Source: Cyclobacteriaceae bacterium (GTDB lineage Bacteria; Bacteroidota; Bacteroidia; Cytophagales; Cyclobacteriaceae). From it: DNA of 5,912 nt. Below are positions 1-5,875 of this stretch, piece by piece. The notes beneath the pieces are model-generated. The model ran no database searches and was not told where the DNA came from. It saw only the letters and a program-made list of their open reading frames with translations. How positions within the stretch are numbered: position 1 is the stretch's first letter; each line of letters starts with the position of its first letter. A program made the position numbers and the translations under genes. The stretch is from the NCBI GenBank assembly GCA_009885605.1, contig VFKK01000309.1, forward strand, positions 1 to 5,912, written 5' to 3'.

Positions 1-200
1 ATTGATGCATTTCCGGAAGCAAGTTGCTTGTTGATCGCAATGCTGAATTTCATGTTTTTCAATTCCGGAAACTGATCGAGCAACGACTTTCGAAGATCCT
101 CGATAGTAGAAATTCCTGAAAGTTGAATCTCCCCAGAACCGATTTTCTCCGCTATCATCCCAAATGCCCTAACCGTAATTTTCTTTTCTTTCGTTTCCAT
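1..200 (-). CDS. moaD: MoaD, molybdopterin synthase sulfur-carrier subunit (partial, C-terminus beyond window)
   Basis: MoaD is the small ubiquitin-like subunit of molybdopterin synthase. Its C-terminal Gly-Gly is thiocarboxylated and donates sulfur to precursor Z (cPMP) in the cytoplasm. The first 66 residues are visible, starting METKEKKITVRAFG at an ATG at 198-200. They show the beta-grasp pattern: a first strand (KITVRAFG), a charged segment, a helix containing TIEDLRKSLLDQFPEL at about residues 32-47, then a strand with SIAINKQLA, matching the usual 'vaVN' strand. The family is about 75-85 residues, so only the end is missing, and the diagnostic Gly-Gly cannot be checked. Upstream is a weak AAGG only three bases from the ATG. 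The gene follows the TauE-like gene after 35 bp on the same strand, so co-transcription is likely. Another small beta-grasp protein (ThiS-like) is possible but unlikely beside moaA and moeA. Confidence 0.82.
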   Translation of the reverse strand, partial: METKEKKITVRAFGMIAEKIGSGEIQLSGISTIEDLRKSLLDQFPELKNMKFSIAINKQLASGNAS

Positions 201-235
201 TTTCCTTTTTACAAACCCTGAAAGGATTGCTTTTG

Positions 236-976
236 TCAAGATAAAATCAATTTAACAGAAGCAAACAAGAGTACAAAAGCAAGAACGTACTTGAGCGTCT
301 TTGGGCTGAACTTTTGTGCTCCGAAATAAGCACCCAATATACCTCCAATCACTGTCAGCGGCATCAGCATCCACAATTCCGGGGAAATCTCAACCTGAAG
401 AGAATTGGCTCCGAAGAATCCTGCGACTGAGTTCAGAAAAATGAACAAAGCGCTCAGGGCGGCTGTCTCTTTCACATTAGCCCAACCCAGCATCAGGATG
501 ATTGGGGAGAGGATGATCCCGCCTCCGATTCCGATCAATCCGGAAACAAACCCTATTATCAACCCCAAAATAGGCCCCATCCACCAGGATCGGTTTATCT
601 TTTCTCCGGAGGAAACCGGAAATATTCCCGCAAATTTCAAAACAGGAAACAGCAACAGCACACCAAGAATCTTCTTATATATGTCAGCGTCCAACAGGAT
701 TTTCCCACCGAAATATGCAGCAGGAACAGAAAATACAATCAGCGAAAGAAACAGGGTGAGAGGAAAAACAGTGACTTTACGGTAGTTCAAAAATGCTACC
801 AGCGAAACCATCATGTTCAAAATCAATGCTGTAGGCCGAATCTCTTCTGGAGCAAAACCAAAGATTGCCAAAAACATCAAATAGCTGCTGGCACCACCGT
901 GACCAACGGAGGCGTAAAGAAATGATGCAAAAGGCATCAAAATAAAAAGCAAATAGATCGATTCCTCTCCCCACAT
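236..976 (-). CDS. TauE/SafE-family (DUF81) membrane transporter
   Basis: This is a 246-residue, almost wholly hydrophobic inner-membrane protein of the TauE/SafE family (PF01925), whose studied members are linked to export of sulfite, sulfoacetate or other small anions. The sequence shows the family's internal duplication. The first half carries SVGHGGAS at residues 23-30; the second carries the related GLIGIGGGIILSP at 146-158. Each is followed by a Thr/Ala-rich helix (RPTALILN at 47-54, KETAALSAL at 169-177). Roughly eight membrane segments can be drawn, and the length is typical. The ATG at 974-976 keeps the first membrane segment intact; there is no good Shine-Dalgarno. The gene lies 132 bp after the MFS gene and 35 bp before moaD, all on one strand. 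The substrate cannot be read from sequence; sulfite, thiosulfate or molybdate are inferences from context. Family assignment is firm, function is not. Confidence 0.88.
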   Translation of the reverse strand: MWGEESIYLLFILMPFASFLYASVGHGGASSYLMFLAIFGFAPEEIRPTALILNMMVSLVAFLNYRKVTVFPLTLFLSLIVFSVPAAYFGGKILLDADIYKKILGVLLLFPVLKFAGIFPVSSGEKINRSWWMGPILGLIIGFVSGLIGIGGGIILSPIILMLGWANVKETAALSALFIFLNSVAGFFGANSLQVEISPELWMLMPLTVIGGILGAYFGAQKFSPKTLKYVLAFVLLFASVKLILS

Positions 977-1068
977 AGTGACTTTATTGTTCTTGAAGTT
1001 TAAGAATAGTACTAGTAGTCTTCATGCTAATTAATGCCTGTTTGACCCATTTGGAAACATTTTAAACA

Positions 1069-1099
1069 GTGGAAAGCCAAAATCTTTCTTGATTCCACT
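1069..1099 (-). terminator. Possible weak hairpin terminator after the MFS gene
   Basis: A perfect 7-bp inverted repeat (AGTGGAA at 1069-1075, TTCCACT at 1093-1099, 17-nt spacer) begins ten bases downstream of the MFS stop codon on the minus strand. It is followed there by a loosely T-rich stretch (CTGTTTAAAATGTTT). The loop is long and the T-run imperfect, so it may only attenuate read-through to the TauE-like gene. The 132-bp gap around it shows nothing else that I can support. Confidence 0.3.
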
Positions 1100-1108
1100 T
1101 TATCCCGA

Positions 1109-2293
1109 TCAAATTTTGTCACCATCGCTCATTGGTTTGGGAATAGTCAGAAAGTAAACCATCACAAATAAAGTAACCGTGGCTGTTAAAACAAATGCCG
1201 TAGTAGCACCGAACTTGTACCAAATCAATCCCGTCAGCGAACTTGCAAACAAAGCACAAATGCTTTGTAAACCTGAATAAGTACCGATTGCAGTGGCAGT
1301 ATCTTTTTTGTCAGTTATGTTTGAAATCCAAGCTTTGGATATTCCTTCCGTGGCTGAGGCATAAATCCCATAAAGGAAAAACAATCCAAAAAAGACAACC
1401 AGATTGGTGTTGATCGACATGCCAAAATACACTGCTGCAAACAAACCAAGTCCTATGATAAAGATTGTTTTCAGACCTGCTTTGTCTGCAAGTATTCCAA
1501 TTGGAAAAGCAAATAAGGCATAGACTAGATTGTAAAAAATATAAACCCCAATGACCATCGTGTCGTCGAGTCCGGATTCTTTAGCTTTTAGCAAAAGAAA
1601 AACATCTGAACTATTAAACAGGGTAAATACCAGCAGTCCGAAAACCAGTTTTCTGTAAGCAGGAGGGCTTAATTTCCAATACTTCAGAAATGAAAAAAAG
1701 GGAGTTGTAACTCTCCTTTGAGCTACTGATATATTTTTATCTTTTAAATAAAATGTGGTTAAAACTGAAAGCAAACCTGGAATGAAGGCAATGAAAAAAA
1801 GCGTTTTATAATCTTCAGGATAAAAATATAAGTACAACAACGCCAATGAAGGCCCGAGAACTGCTCCGAATGTGTCCATGGAACGGTGAAATCCAAAAAC
1901 TTTTCCTTTGGTCTTTGGCGTAGCTTCATCTGAGAGAATCGCGTCTCTCGCACCCGTTCTAATGCCTTTTCCCAATCTGTCTATCGTTCGGGCAAAGAAT
2001 ATCCAAAGCGGAAATGTGAAAATCGCCATCATAGGTTTTGATATGCTGCTGAACGCATAACCGAGCTGAACAAAAGGGACTCTCCGCCCCGAGAGATCTG
2101 AAAGTTTGCCAAAATACCCTTTGCTCAATCCTGCCGTCGCTTCGGCTACCCCTTCAAGAATTCCGATAAAGACAATCGAAAATCCAATTGTCTTCAGGTA
2201 AATCGGCATGATCGGATACAGCATTTCACTAGCCGTGTCAGTCAACAAACTAACAATTGATAAAATCCAAACAGCTCTGGTGATGTATTTCAA
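1109..2293 (-). CDS. MFS transporter, substrate unknown, TTG start
   Basis: This is a 394-residue major facilitator with about twelve membrane segments in two halves, separated by a basic cytoplasmic loop at about residues 184-212. The first segment is followed by LLTDTASEMLYPIMPIYL (16-33). The MFS signature loop GKLSDLSGRR lies at 62-71. A strongly conserved motif of this subgroup, DRLGKGIRTGARDAI, is at 105-119. A second-half equivalent, ILADKAGLKT, is at 267-276. The start is TTG at 2291-2293: an in-frame TGA lies two codons upstream, an AGGA sits seven bases before the TTG, and the first in-frame ATG (Met24) would remove membrane segment 1. The gene begins 62 bp after moeA ends, on the same strand, so it probably belongs to the Moco operon. 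I recognise the family but not a substrate. Drug or metabolite efflux, or transport tied to a Mo enzyme, are all open. Confidence 0.88.
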   Translation of the reverse strand: MKYITRAVWILSIVSLLTDTASEMLYPIMPIYLKTIGFSIVFIGILEGVAEATAGLSKGYFGKLSDLSGRRVPFVQLGYAFSSISKPMMAIFTFPLWIFFARTIDRLGKGIRTGARDAILSDEATPKTKGKVFGFHRSMDTFGAVLGPSLALLYLYFYPEDYKTLFFIAFIPGLLSVLTTFYLKDKNISVAQRRVTTPFFSFLKYWKLSPPAYRKLVFGLLVFTLFNSSDVFLLLKAKESGLDDTMVIGVYIFYNLVYALFAFPIGILADKAGLKTIFIIGLGLFAAVYFGMSINTNLVVFFGLFFLYGIYASATEGISKAWISNITDKKDTATAIGTYSGLQSICALFASSLTGLIWYKFGATTAFVLTATVTLFVMVYFLTIPKPMSDGDKI

Positions 2294-2300
2294 AATTCAA

Positions 2301-2304
2301 TCCT
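2301..2304 (-). promoter_or_regulatory. Ribosome binding site deciding the TTG start of the MFS gene
   Basis: On the minus strand AGGA lies seven bases upstream of the TTG at 2291-2293. It is the clearest Shine-Dalgarno in a window where most genes lack one. Together with the in-frame stop just upstream it fixes the MFS start at a non-ATG codon. Confidence 0.6.
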
Positions 2305-2355
2305 ATTTGCCTGTGAACTTGATATTGAAACAGTAGTCTGAACAATTTCTGTTTA

Positions 2356-3540
2356 TTACCACCAATAAAATGAAACCAGCGTTCCTGATTCCAGAAACTC
2401 AGATTCAATTGGTATTTCCGCCAACCCATCCGCCTGACCAAATGAAAGCAAATTGAATGATTCCTGACCCGGGAGAATTTTAATCTTTCCATTTTCGATT
2501 TTTGCTTTCAGAAAAAGGGTGAGATTAACTGACTTGGTGAATATGTCTGCCAAAGGTAAAACCAAGGTGGGTTTCCAGGAATCCGAATGACCGGCCCATT
2601 GGAGAATGGATGGCTTCACATAATTCAAAAAGCAAGTCAAGACAGAAGCGGGATTTCCTGGAAGTGCAAAAATGACTTTTCCTTTCTTTTTCCCCGCGAA
2701 AAGTGGTTTTCCTGGTCTCTGAGTTATTTTATAGAAGATTTCTTCAACCTCATTTTCTTTCAATCCATCTTTTACAAAGTCAAAATCGCCAACCGAAATT
2801 CCGCCCGTAAGCAAGAGGAAATCACAAACTTTTAGAGCTTCTCGAATGGTTAAAATTACTTTTTCAAAGTCATCCTCTGTATGGAAGATTCGAATGTCAT
2901 TCACACCAATAGTAGCAAGGTAGGCCTGAATAGCCGGACCGCTTGAATTGTAAATCTGACCTGGGCTTAGCTCCTGCCCGATTTCGCGAAGTTCGTTCCC
3001 CGTTACGATCAGTGCAATTGTTGGAAGATCAAAAACTTCAATTTCAGATATTCCAAGCGAGGCTAAAAGCGCAATTGTTCCCGGATTGATTTGGCTTCCT
3101 GCTTCCAGAATTTCGTTCCCTTTTTTGCATTGTGCTCCTCGAAGTCGAACACTTGTGCCCTTTCGAAACTCATTTCTTTCGAATTGTATCCGGTTTCCTG
3201 TTCTGATTATTTTCTCTTGCTGGATGACTGTATCAGCACCCGGAGGAATCGGAGCTCCGGTAAAAATCCTGACCGCTTCTCCTTTTTGCAAGCTTTTCAA
3301 CTCACTATCACCGGCAGCGACAAGGCCAACAACTTCTCTGATTTCGCCTTCATCTTGCCAGGCGATGGCATAGCCATCCATAGCAGAATTATCAAAAGAA
3401 GGCACGTCCATCGGAGCAACGATGCCTTTTGCTAAAATCTTACCATTGGATAACCGGATGGGACAAAAGCTTGATGGACCTTTTGGAATGTGATGTTTAA
3501 GTCGGGCTTTAGCCTCAGAGACAGAAATGATTTGTGACAT
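2356..3540 (-). CDS. moeA: MoeA, molybdopterin molybdenumtransferase
   Basis: MoeA catalyses the last general step of Moco synthesis: it takes adenylylated molybdopterin, hydrolyses it and inserts molybdate in the cytoplasm. The 394 residues carry the family landmarks in order: DNSAMDGYA at 50-58, RIFTGAPIPPGADTVI at 91-106, VTGNEL at 179-184, GGISVGDFDFV at 246-256, PGKPLFAG at 276-283 and LPGNPAS at 293-299. The middle part is the MogA-like cofactor-binding domain, and residues from about 323 form the C-terminal beta-barrel domain. The length matches the family (E. coli MoeA is about 411), so the gene looks complete and intact. The ATG at 3538-3540 shares one base with the moaA stop (TAATG), and a GGTGG lies just before it inside moaA, so translation is probably coupled to moaA. 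Confidence 0.96.
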   Translation of the reverse strand: MSQIISVSEAKARLKHHIPKGPSSFCPIRLSNGKILAKGIVAPMDVPSFDNSAMDGYAIAWQDEGEIREVVGLVAAGDSELKSLQKGEAVRIFTGAPIPPGADTVIQQEKIIRTGNRIQFERNEFRKGTSVRLRGAQCKKGNEILEAGSQINPGTIALLASLGISEIEVFDLPTIALIVTGNELREIGQELSPGQIYNSSGPAIQAYLATIGVNDIRIFHTEDDFEKVILTIREALKVCDFLLLTGGISVGDFDFVKDGLKENEVEEIFYKITQRPGKPLFAGKKKGKVIFALPGNPASVLTCFLNYVKPSILQWAGHSDSWKPTLVLPLADIFTKSVNLTLFLKAKIENGKIKILPGQESFNLLSFGQADGLAEIPIESEFLESGTLVSFYWW

Positions 3541-4520
3541 TATCCACCAATGTTAATCATGCTCCGATTTTCGATTTTATCAGGATCAGCCTTGAGGTAA
3601 TCCGGGGTAAATTGCCCGCCAAGTGCAGCATGTTTTCGGGAAAGTGAGGTTTGAATCAGCGGAAGAATCGCTTCTCCTTTTCGGATTGCGCCCAGTAAAT
3701 CCATCTCCTCTTTGCCAAAAAGGCAATTTTTCATTTTCCCATCGGCAGTCAGTCGCATTCGGTTGCAGTCCCCACAGAAATGCTGACTCATCGTGGTAAT
3801 GAAAGCAAAAGTTCCCCGATGACCTACTGCTTTGTATTTTTTGGCGGTGGCATGAGGCTTATCATCGAGCTTGATCACTTCAAATTCATCTGTTGCAATT
3901 TTCAAAAGTTCAGCAGCCGTGACTACCTGATTGCTGCTCCAGTGATTACCGGAGAATGGCATAAATTCTATGAAACGAACGTGCAAGGGAAGCTTTTCCG
4001 TAGCCCGGATAAAGTCAGAAACTTCTTTCTCAATCACTCCGTGAAGTGCAACTGCATTGATTTTGACCCGGAATCCATTATCGAGCATCAACAGGATATT
4101 ATTCCAAACTTTATCAAACTGATCACGCTTAGTCAAATTCTTAAAAACCTCTTTATTGAGAGAATCCAAGCTGATATTGATTGATTTAACTCCGGCTGAT
4201 TTCAGGGATTCGAGATGTTTATCAAGCAAGATTCCGTTTGTCGTCAGTGTGAGTTCCACTGGAAAATTTGAAAGCCGATCCAGAATATCTGCAAATTCCT
4301 TTCTCACCAAAGGTTCTCCTCCGGTCAATCGTATTTTTTTAACCCCTAGTGAAACAAAAACTTCAACAAGTTGGACAATCTCATCGGCACTCATCAACTT
4401 GGATGAGTGCATCCACTGCATGTCTTCCTGCGGCATACAATATGTACAGCGAAAATTGCAATTATCCGTGAGCGATATTCGCAGGTAATCATGAACACGT
4501 CCGAATGAGTCTTGAAGCAT
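3540..4520 (-). CDS. moaA: MoaA, GTP 3',8-cyclase (radical SAM)
   Basis: MoaA uses S-adenosylmethionine and two [4Fe-4S] clusters to convert GTP to 3',8-cyclo-GTP, the first step of Moco synthesis, working with MoaC. Numbered from the ATG at 4518-4520 (326 residues), the N-terminal radical-SAM cluster ligands are Cys21, Cys25 and Cys28 (CNFRCTYC). LTGGEPLVRK is at 65-74. The second-cluster ligands are Cys249, Cys252 (FCGDCNRMRL) and Cys266 (KNCLFG). The C-terminus ends in Gly-Gly (INIGG), a feature needed for MoaA activity. All key residues are present. The frame stays open up to a TTG at 4557-4559, which would add 13 residues. I prefer the ATG because MLQDSFGRVHDYLRIS matches where MoaA proteins usually begin and because a promoter-like element overlaps the TTG. 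moaA heads the minus-strand cluster and overlaps moeA by one base. Confidence 0.95.
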   Translation of the reverse strand: MLQDSFGRVHDYLRISLTDNCNFRCTYCMPQEDMQWMHSSKLMSADEIVQLVEVFVSLGVKKIRLTGGEPLVRKEFADILDRLSNFPVELTLTTNGILLDKHLESLKSAGVKSINISLDSLNKEVFKNLTKRDQFDKVWNNILLMLDNGFRVKINAVALHGVIEKEVSDFIRATEKLPLHVRFIEFMPFSGNHWSSNQVVTAAELLKIATDEFEVIKLDDKPHATAKKYKAVGHRGTFAFITTMSQHFCGDCNRMRLTADGKMKNCLFGKEEMDLLGAIRKGEAILPLIQTSLSRKHAALGGQFTPDYLKADPDKIENRSMINIGG

Positions 4521-4556
4521 TTTGTTGAATTTCAGCTTTGGAGCAGGATTTATTTC

Positions 4557-4584
4557 CAAAAGTCAGGATAGAAAGATAAGTCAA
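4557..4584 (-). promoter_or_regulatory. Candidate promoter for the moaA-led operon
   Basis: Read on the minus strand, TTG (4582-4584) and GACTTTTG (4557-4564) are 17 bases apart. The second differs at one position from the Bacteroidota -7 consensus TAnnTTTG, and the first fits the -33 TTG element. Transcription would start near 4550, leaving a leader of about 30 bases before the ATG at 4520. This would place the alternative TTG start codon upstream of the transcript. It is a consensus match by eye only. Confidence 0.4.
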
Positions 4585-5064
4585 TCCGATCTAATTCTAA
4601 ACAAGAATTACACAAGAGAATTGCGAAATCCTATTGTGAACAATTATCACCCTGTTTGCTCAAAAAAATGGAAAATGGTATACAGGATTTTGTTTGGAGT
4701 AGTTCTAAAAGGGTGACAAAAAAGAGTGACTCCGATTATTAAGTAGAATTATCAGCCTGAAAACCAGGCATAGAAAGCAACTGTTACAGGCAATTTTGAT
4801 AAAAATATGACTTATGTCTAAAATTTATTTTCACTGCTTTTTTTGTTTAAACCACAATATTCTGGTTTTCAAATAAGAATAAAATTCTTTCAAATTTGCG
4901 AATGATCAAACCTTAAATTTTGTTTTGCAAATGATTGTTTAATTTCTATTTTCATTCTGATTTTCAACTAATTATCAGATTTATTCACCCGAAAATTCAA
5001 GAAAGCAAACAATAAATATGATGTAAATACGCAAGTATCATCCAACCAATAAAACTCACCCAAA
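4585..5064. other. AT-rich divergent intergenic region without a gene
   Basis: This region separates moaA (leftward) from the NADP-binding protein gene (rightward). I find no convincing reading frame or RNA gene. Visible items are the inverted repeat described separately; GTGA-N7-TCAC at 4636-4650; a 13-base motif AATTATCA(C/G)CCTG present at 4642-4654 and 4747-4759, with a shorter AATTATCAG at 4970-4978; and a small perfect hairpin GCCTG-AAAAC-CAGGC at 4755-4769. A very weak plus-strand promoter candidate for the right-hand gene is TTTG at 4895-4898 with TTGTTTTG at 4920-4927. The stretch from about 4790 to 5000 is markedly AT-rich. Confidence 0.6.
4592..4610. repeat. 19-bp inverted repeat upstream of the moaA promoter, possible operator
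   Basis: TAATTCT (4592-4598) and AGAATTA (4604-4609 plus 4610) form a perfect 7-bp inverted repeat around a 5-base AAACA spacer. The centre is about 17 bases beyond the -33 candidate, around -50 of the proposed start, a position used by dimeric activators. It is AT-rich, so chance is possible, and no known regulator consensus is recognised. Confidence 0.3.
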
Positions 5065-5679
5065 ATGAAAATAGGAATACTAGGCGGAACGAAATTAGCT
5101 GTAGCTCTGGGCAACAAATACCTTGACTCAGGACTAGATGTGTCTTTCGGTGTCCGAAAGGAATTTGAAATCAAAGAAATAGGCTGGAAGATTTTGAATA
5201 TGTTTCTCGACAAAGTTGTAAGCATTGAAGAAGCAATAGAAAAATCAGATGTAATCTTCATTTGCTGTGAAAACGAGTATTTGATGAAGATTATAGCCAA
5301 ACTTAAAAGCGCCAAACTGGAGGGAAAAATCCTGATAGATTGCACAAACAGTACTGTCTATAAAATTTTTGATTGCAATACCACCTTGATCAGATCAGAA
5401 ATTAAGAATGTTCCGCTTTTCAAAGCATTTAATAATTTGGGACTTGATTATCCTAAATCAGACATTATGGGAGTAGTAAAAGAAACCTATTTCTGTGGCG
5501 AAAATGGAATTGAAAAATCCAAAGTAAAAAAGTTGATTGAATTGATTGGTTATAGAGCCATAGATTCAGGAGGCCTTGACAATGCTTTGCTTTTGGAGGC
5601 TTTTTACCATCTCCGAAAAGAAATTACAACTCATAAAAATGTGCAGTCTGATTATCATTTTAAATTAATCTCCTGCTAA
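5065..5679 (+). CDS. NADP-binding oxidoreductase-like protein (F420_oxidored / COG2085 type)
   Basis: This 204-residue cytoplasmic protein resembles the NADP-binding family whose archaeal members reduce coenzyme F420 (PF03807). It begins with a Rossmann strand MKIGILGGT (1-9), then FGVRKE (28-33), where Arg31 and Lys32 could bind the NADP 2'-phosphate. DVIFICCEN (62-70) and KILIDCTN (88-95) are the next strands. KAFNNLG at 120-126 matches the family's KAFN motif, and IDSGGLDNALLLEAF at 166-180 matches the conserved 'DaGpl.nA..LE' segment. The C-terminal YHFKLIS fits the family end, so the protein looks full length. Oddities: the glycine motif is GGTKLA rather than the usual GxGxxG/A pattern, and F420 is not expected in this group of bacteria, so the substrate is unknown. 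The ATG at 5065-5067 has no Shine-Dalgarno. It stands alone and is transcribed away from the Moco cluster. Confidence 0.8.
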   Translation: MKIGILGGTKLAVALGNKYLDSGLDVSFGVRKEFEIKEIGWKILNMFLDKVVSIEEAIEKSDVIFICCENEYLMKIIAKLKSAKLEGKILIDCTNSTVYKIFDCNTTLIRSEIKNVPLFKAFNNLGLDYPKSDIMGVVKETYFCGENGIEKSKVKKLIELIGYRAIDSGGLDNALLLEAFYHLRKEITTHKNVQSDYHFKLISC

Positions 5680-5710
5680 TCCTAATTTTTTGGTTTTTTT
5701 TGATAAAAAC

Positions 5711-5751
5711 TCCGGGTTTATTATTTAATTATAATTTACTTTTTGCCCGGA
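5711..5751 (+). terminator. Possible terminator hairpin after the NADP-binding protein gene
   Basis: TCCGGG (5711-5716) and CCCGGA (5746-5751) form a perfect 6-bp GC-rich inverted repeat in very AT-rich DNA, 31 bases after the stop codon. It is followed by T/A-rich sequence. The 29-base loop contains a perfect palindrome AATTATAATT (5727-5736). A T-rich run also lies at 5686-5700, ahead of the stem. The long loop makes this a moderate candidate at best. Confidence 0.35.
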
Positions 5752-5752
5752 A

Positions 5753-5782
5753 TTTAATTTTTAAAAAGTCTTTTAAATTAAA
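5753..5782. repeat. AT-only inverted repeat pair
   Basis: TTTAATTT (5753-5760) pairs perfectly with AAATTAAA (5775-5782). An alternative nested pairing is TTTAAAA (5760-5766) with TTTTAAA (5771-5777) around AGTC. Such repeats arise easily in AT-rich DNA; it is recorded because it lies directly between two stronger inverted repeats. Confidence 0.3.
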
Positions 5783-5789
5783 GTAATAT

Positions 5790-5846
5790 GATTATCCGCA
5801 ATTCTGCCAGTAACGTGAAAATGAGGTGAGAAAATGGCGGATAATC
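5790..5846. repeat. Perfect 10-bp inverted repeat with 37-base spacer
   Basis: GATTATCCGC (5790-5799) and GCGGATAATC (5837-5846) are exact reverse complements. The spacer shows no gene. The arms are clearly less AT-rich than the flank to the left. They lie directly next to the heptamer repeat, which suggests one composite intergenic repeat element or a structured RNA. No transposase or target-site duplication is visible within the window. Confidence 0.65.
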
Positions 5847-5847
5847 G

Positions 5848-5875
5848 TCCACAGACTACGGTCGACTGACCACAG
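5848..5875. repeat. Four tandem degenerate 7-bp units
   Basis: On the plus strand the four units are TCCACAG, ACTACGG, TCGACTG and ACCACAG, all fitting WCNACNG. On the minus strand they read CTGTGGT, CAGTCGA, CCGTAGT and CTGTGGA, fitting CNGTNGW. Positions 1, 2, 4, 5 and 7 follow the consensus in all four units. The block can also fold as a hairpin at 5855-5876 (GGTC-GACT-GACC stem extended by ACT/AGT across a two-base internal loop). From memory, heptamer-periodic intergenic repeats of this kind occur in Cytophagales genomes; I could not check this. Confidence 0.5.

Noticed and set aside
405..785. Plus-strand open frame of 126 codons
   Set aside because: It is antisense to the TauE-like gene, its product is rich in Pro/Asn/Arg with no family resemblance, and the minus-strand frame has clear family motifs.
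3091..3435. Plus-strand open frames opposite moeA (also 2587-2835 and 3086-3373)
   Set aside because: All lie antisense to the well supported moeA frame with its complete motif series, and their translations show no recognisable domain.
3780..4488. Plus-strand open frames opposite moaA (3780-4184 and 4156-4488)
   Set aside because: They are antisense shadows of the cysteine-motif-bearing moaA frame and have no credible product.
4522..4716. 64-codon plus-strand frame next to the moaA start
   Set aside because: It overlaps the moaA promoter region, has no ribosome binding site and no recognisable motif.
4668..4742. 24-codon plus-strand frame starting MENGIQDFVW
   Set aside because: It has no Shine-Dalgarno, no family resemblance and ends after 24 residues; such frames occur by chance.
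4755..4769. GCCTG-AAAAC-CAGGC hairpin as a terminator or Moco riboswitch
   Set aside because: The stem is only 5 bp, no T-run follows on either strand, and it lies far upstream of moaA outside the proposed transcript.
4968..5345. 125-codon minus-strand frame
   Set aside because: It is antisense to the NADP-binding protein gene, whose strand is supported by several family motifs.
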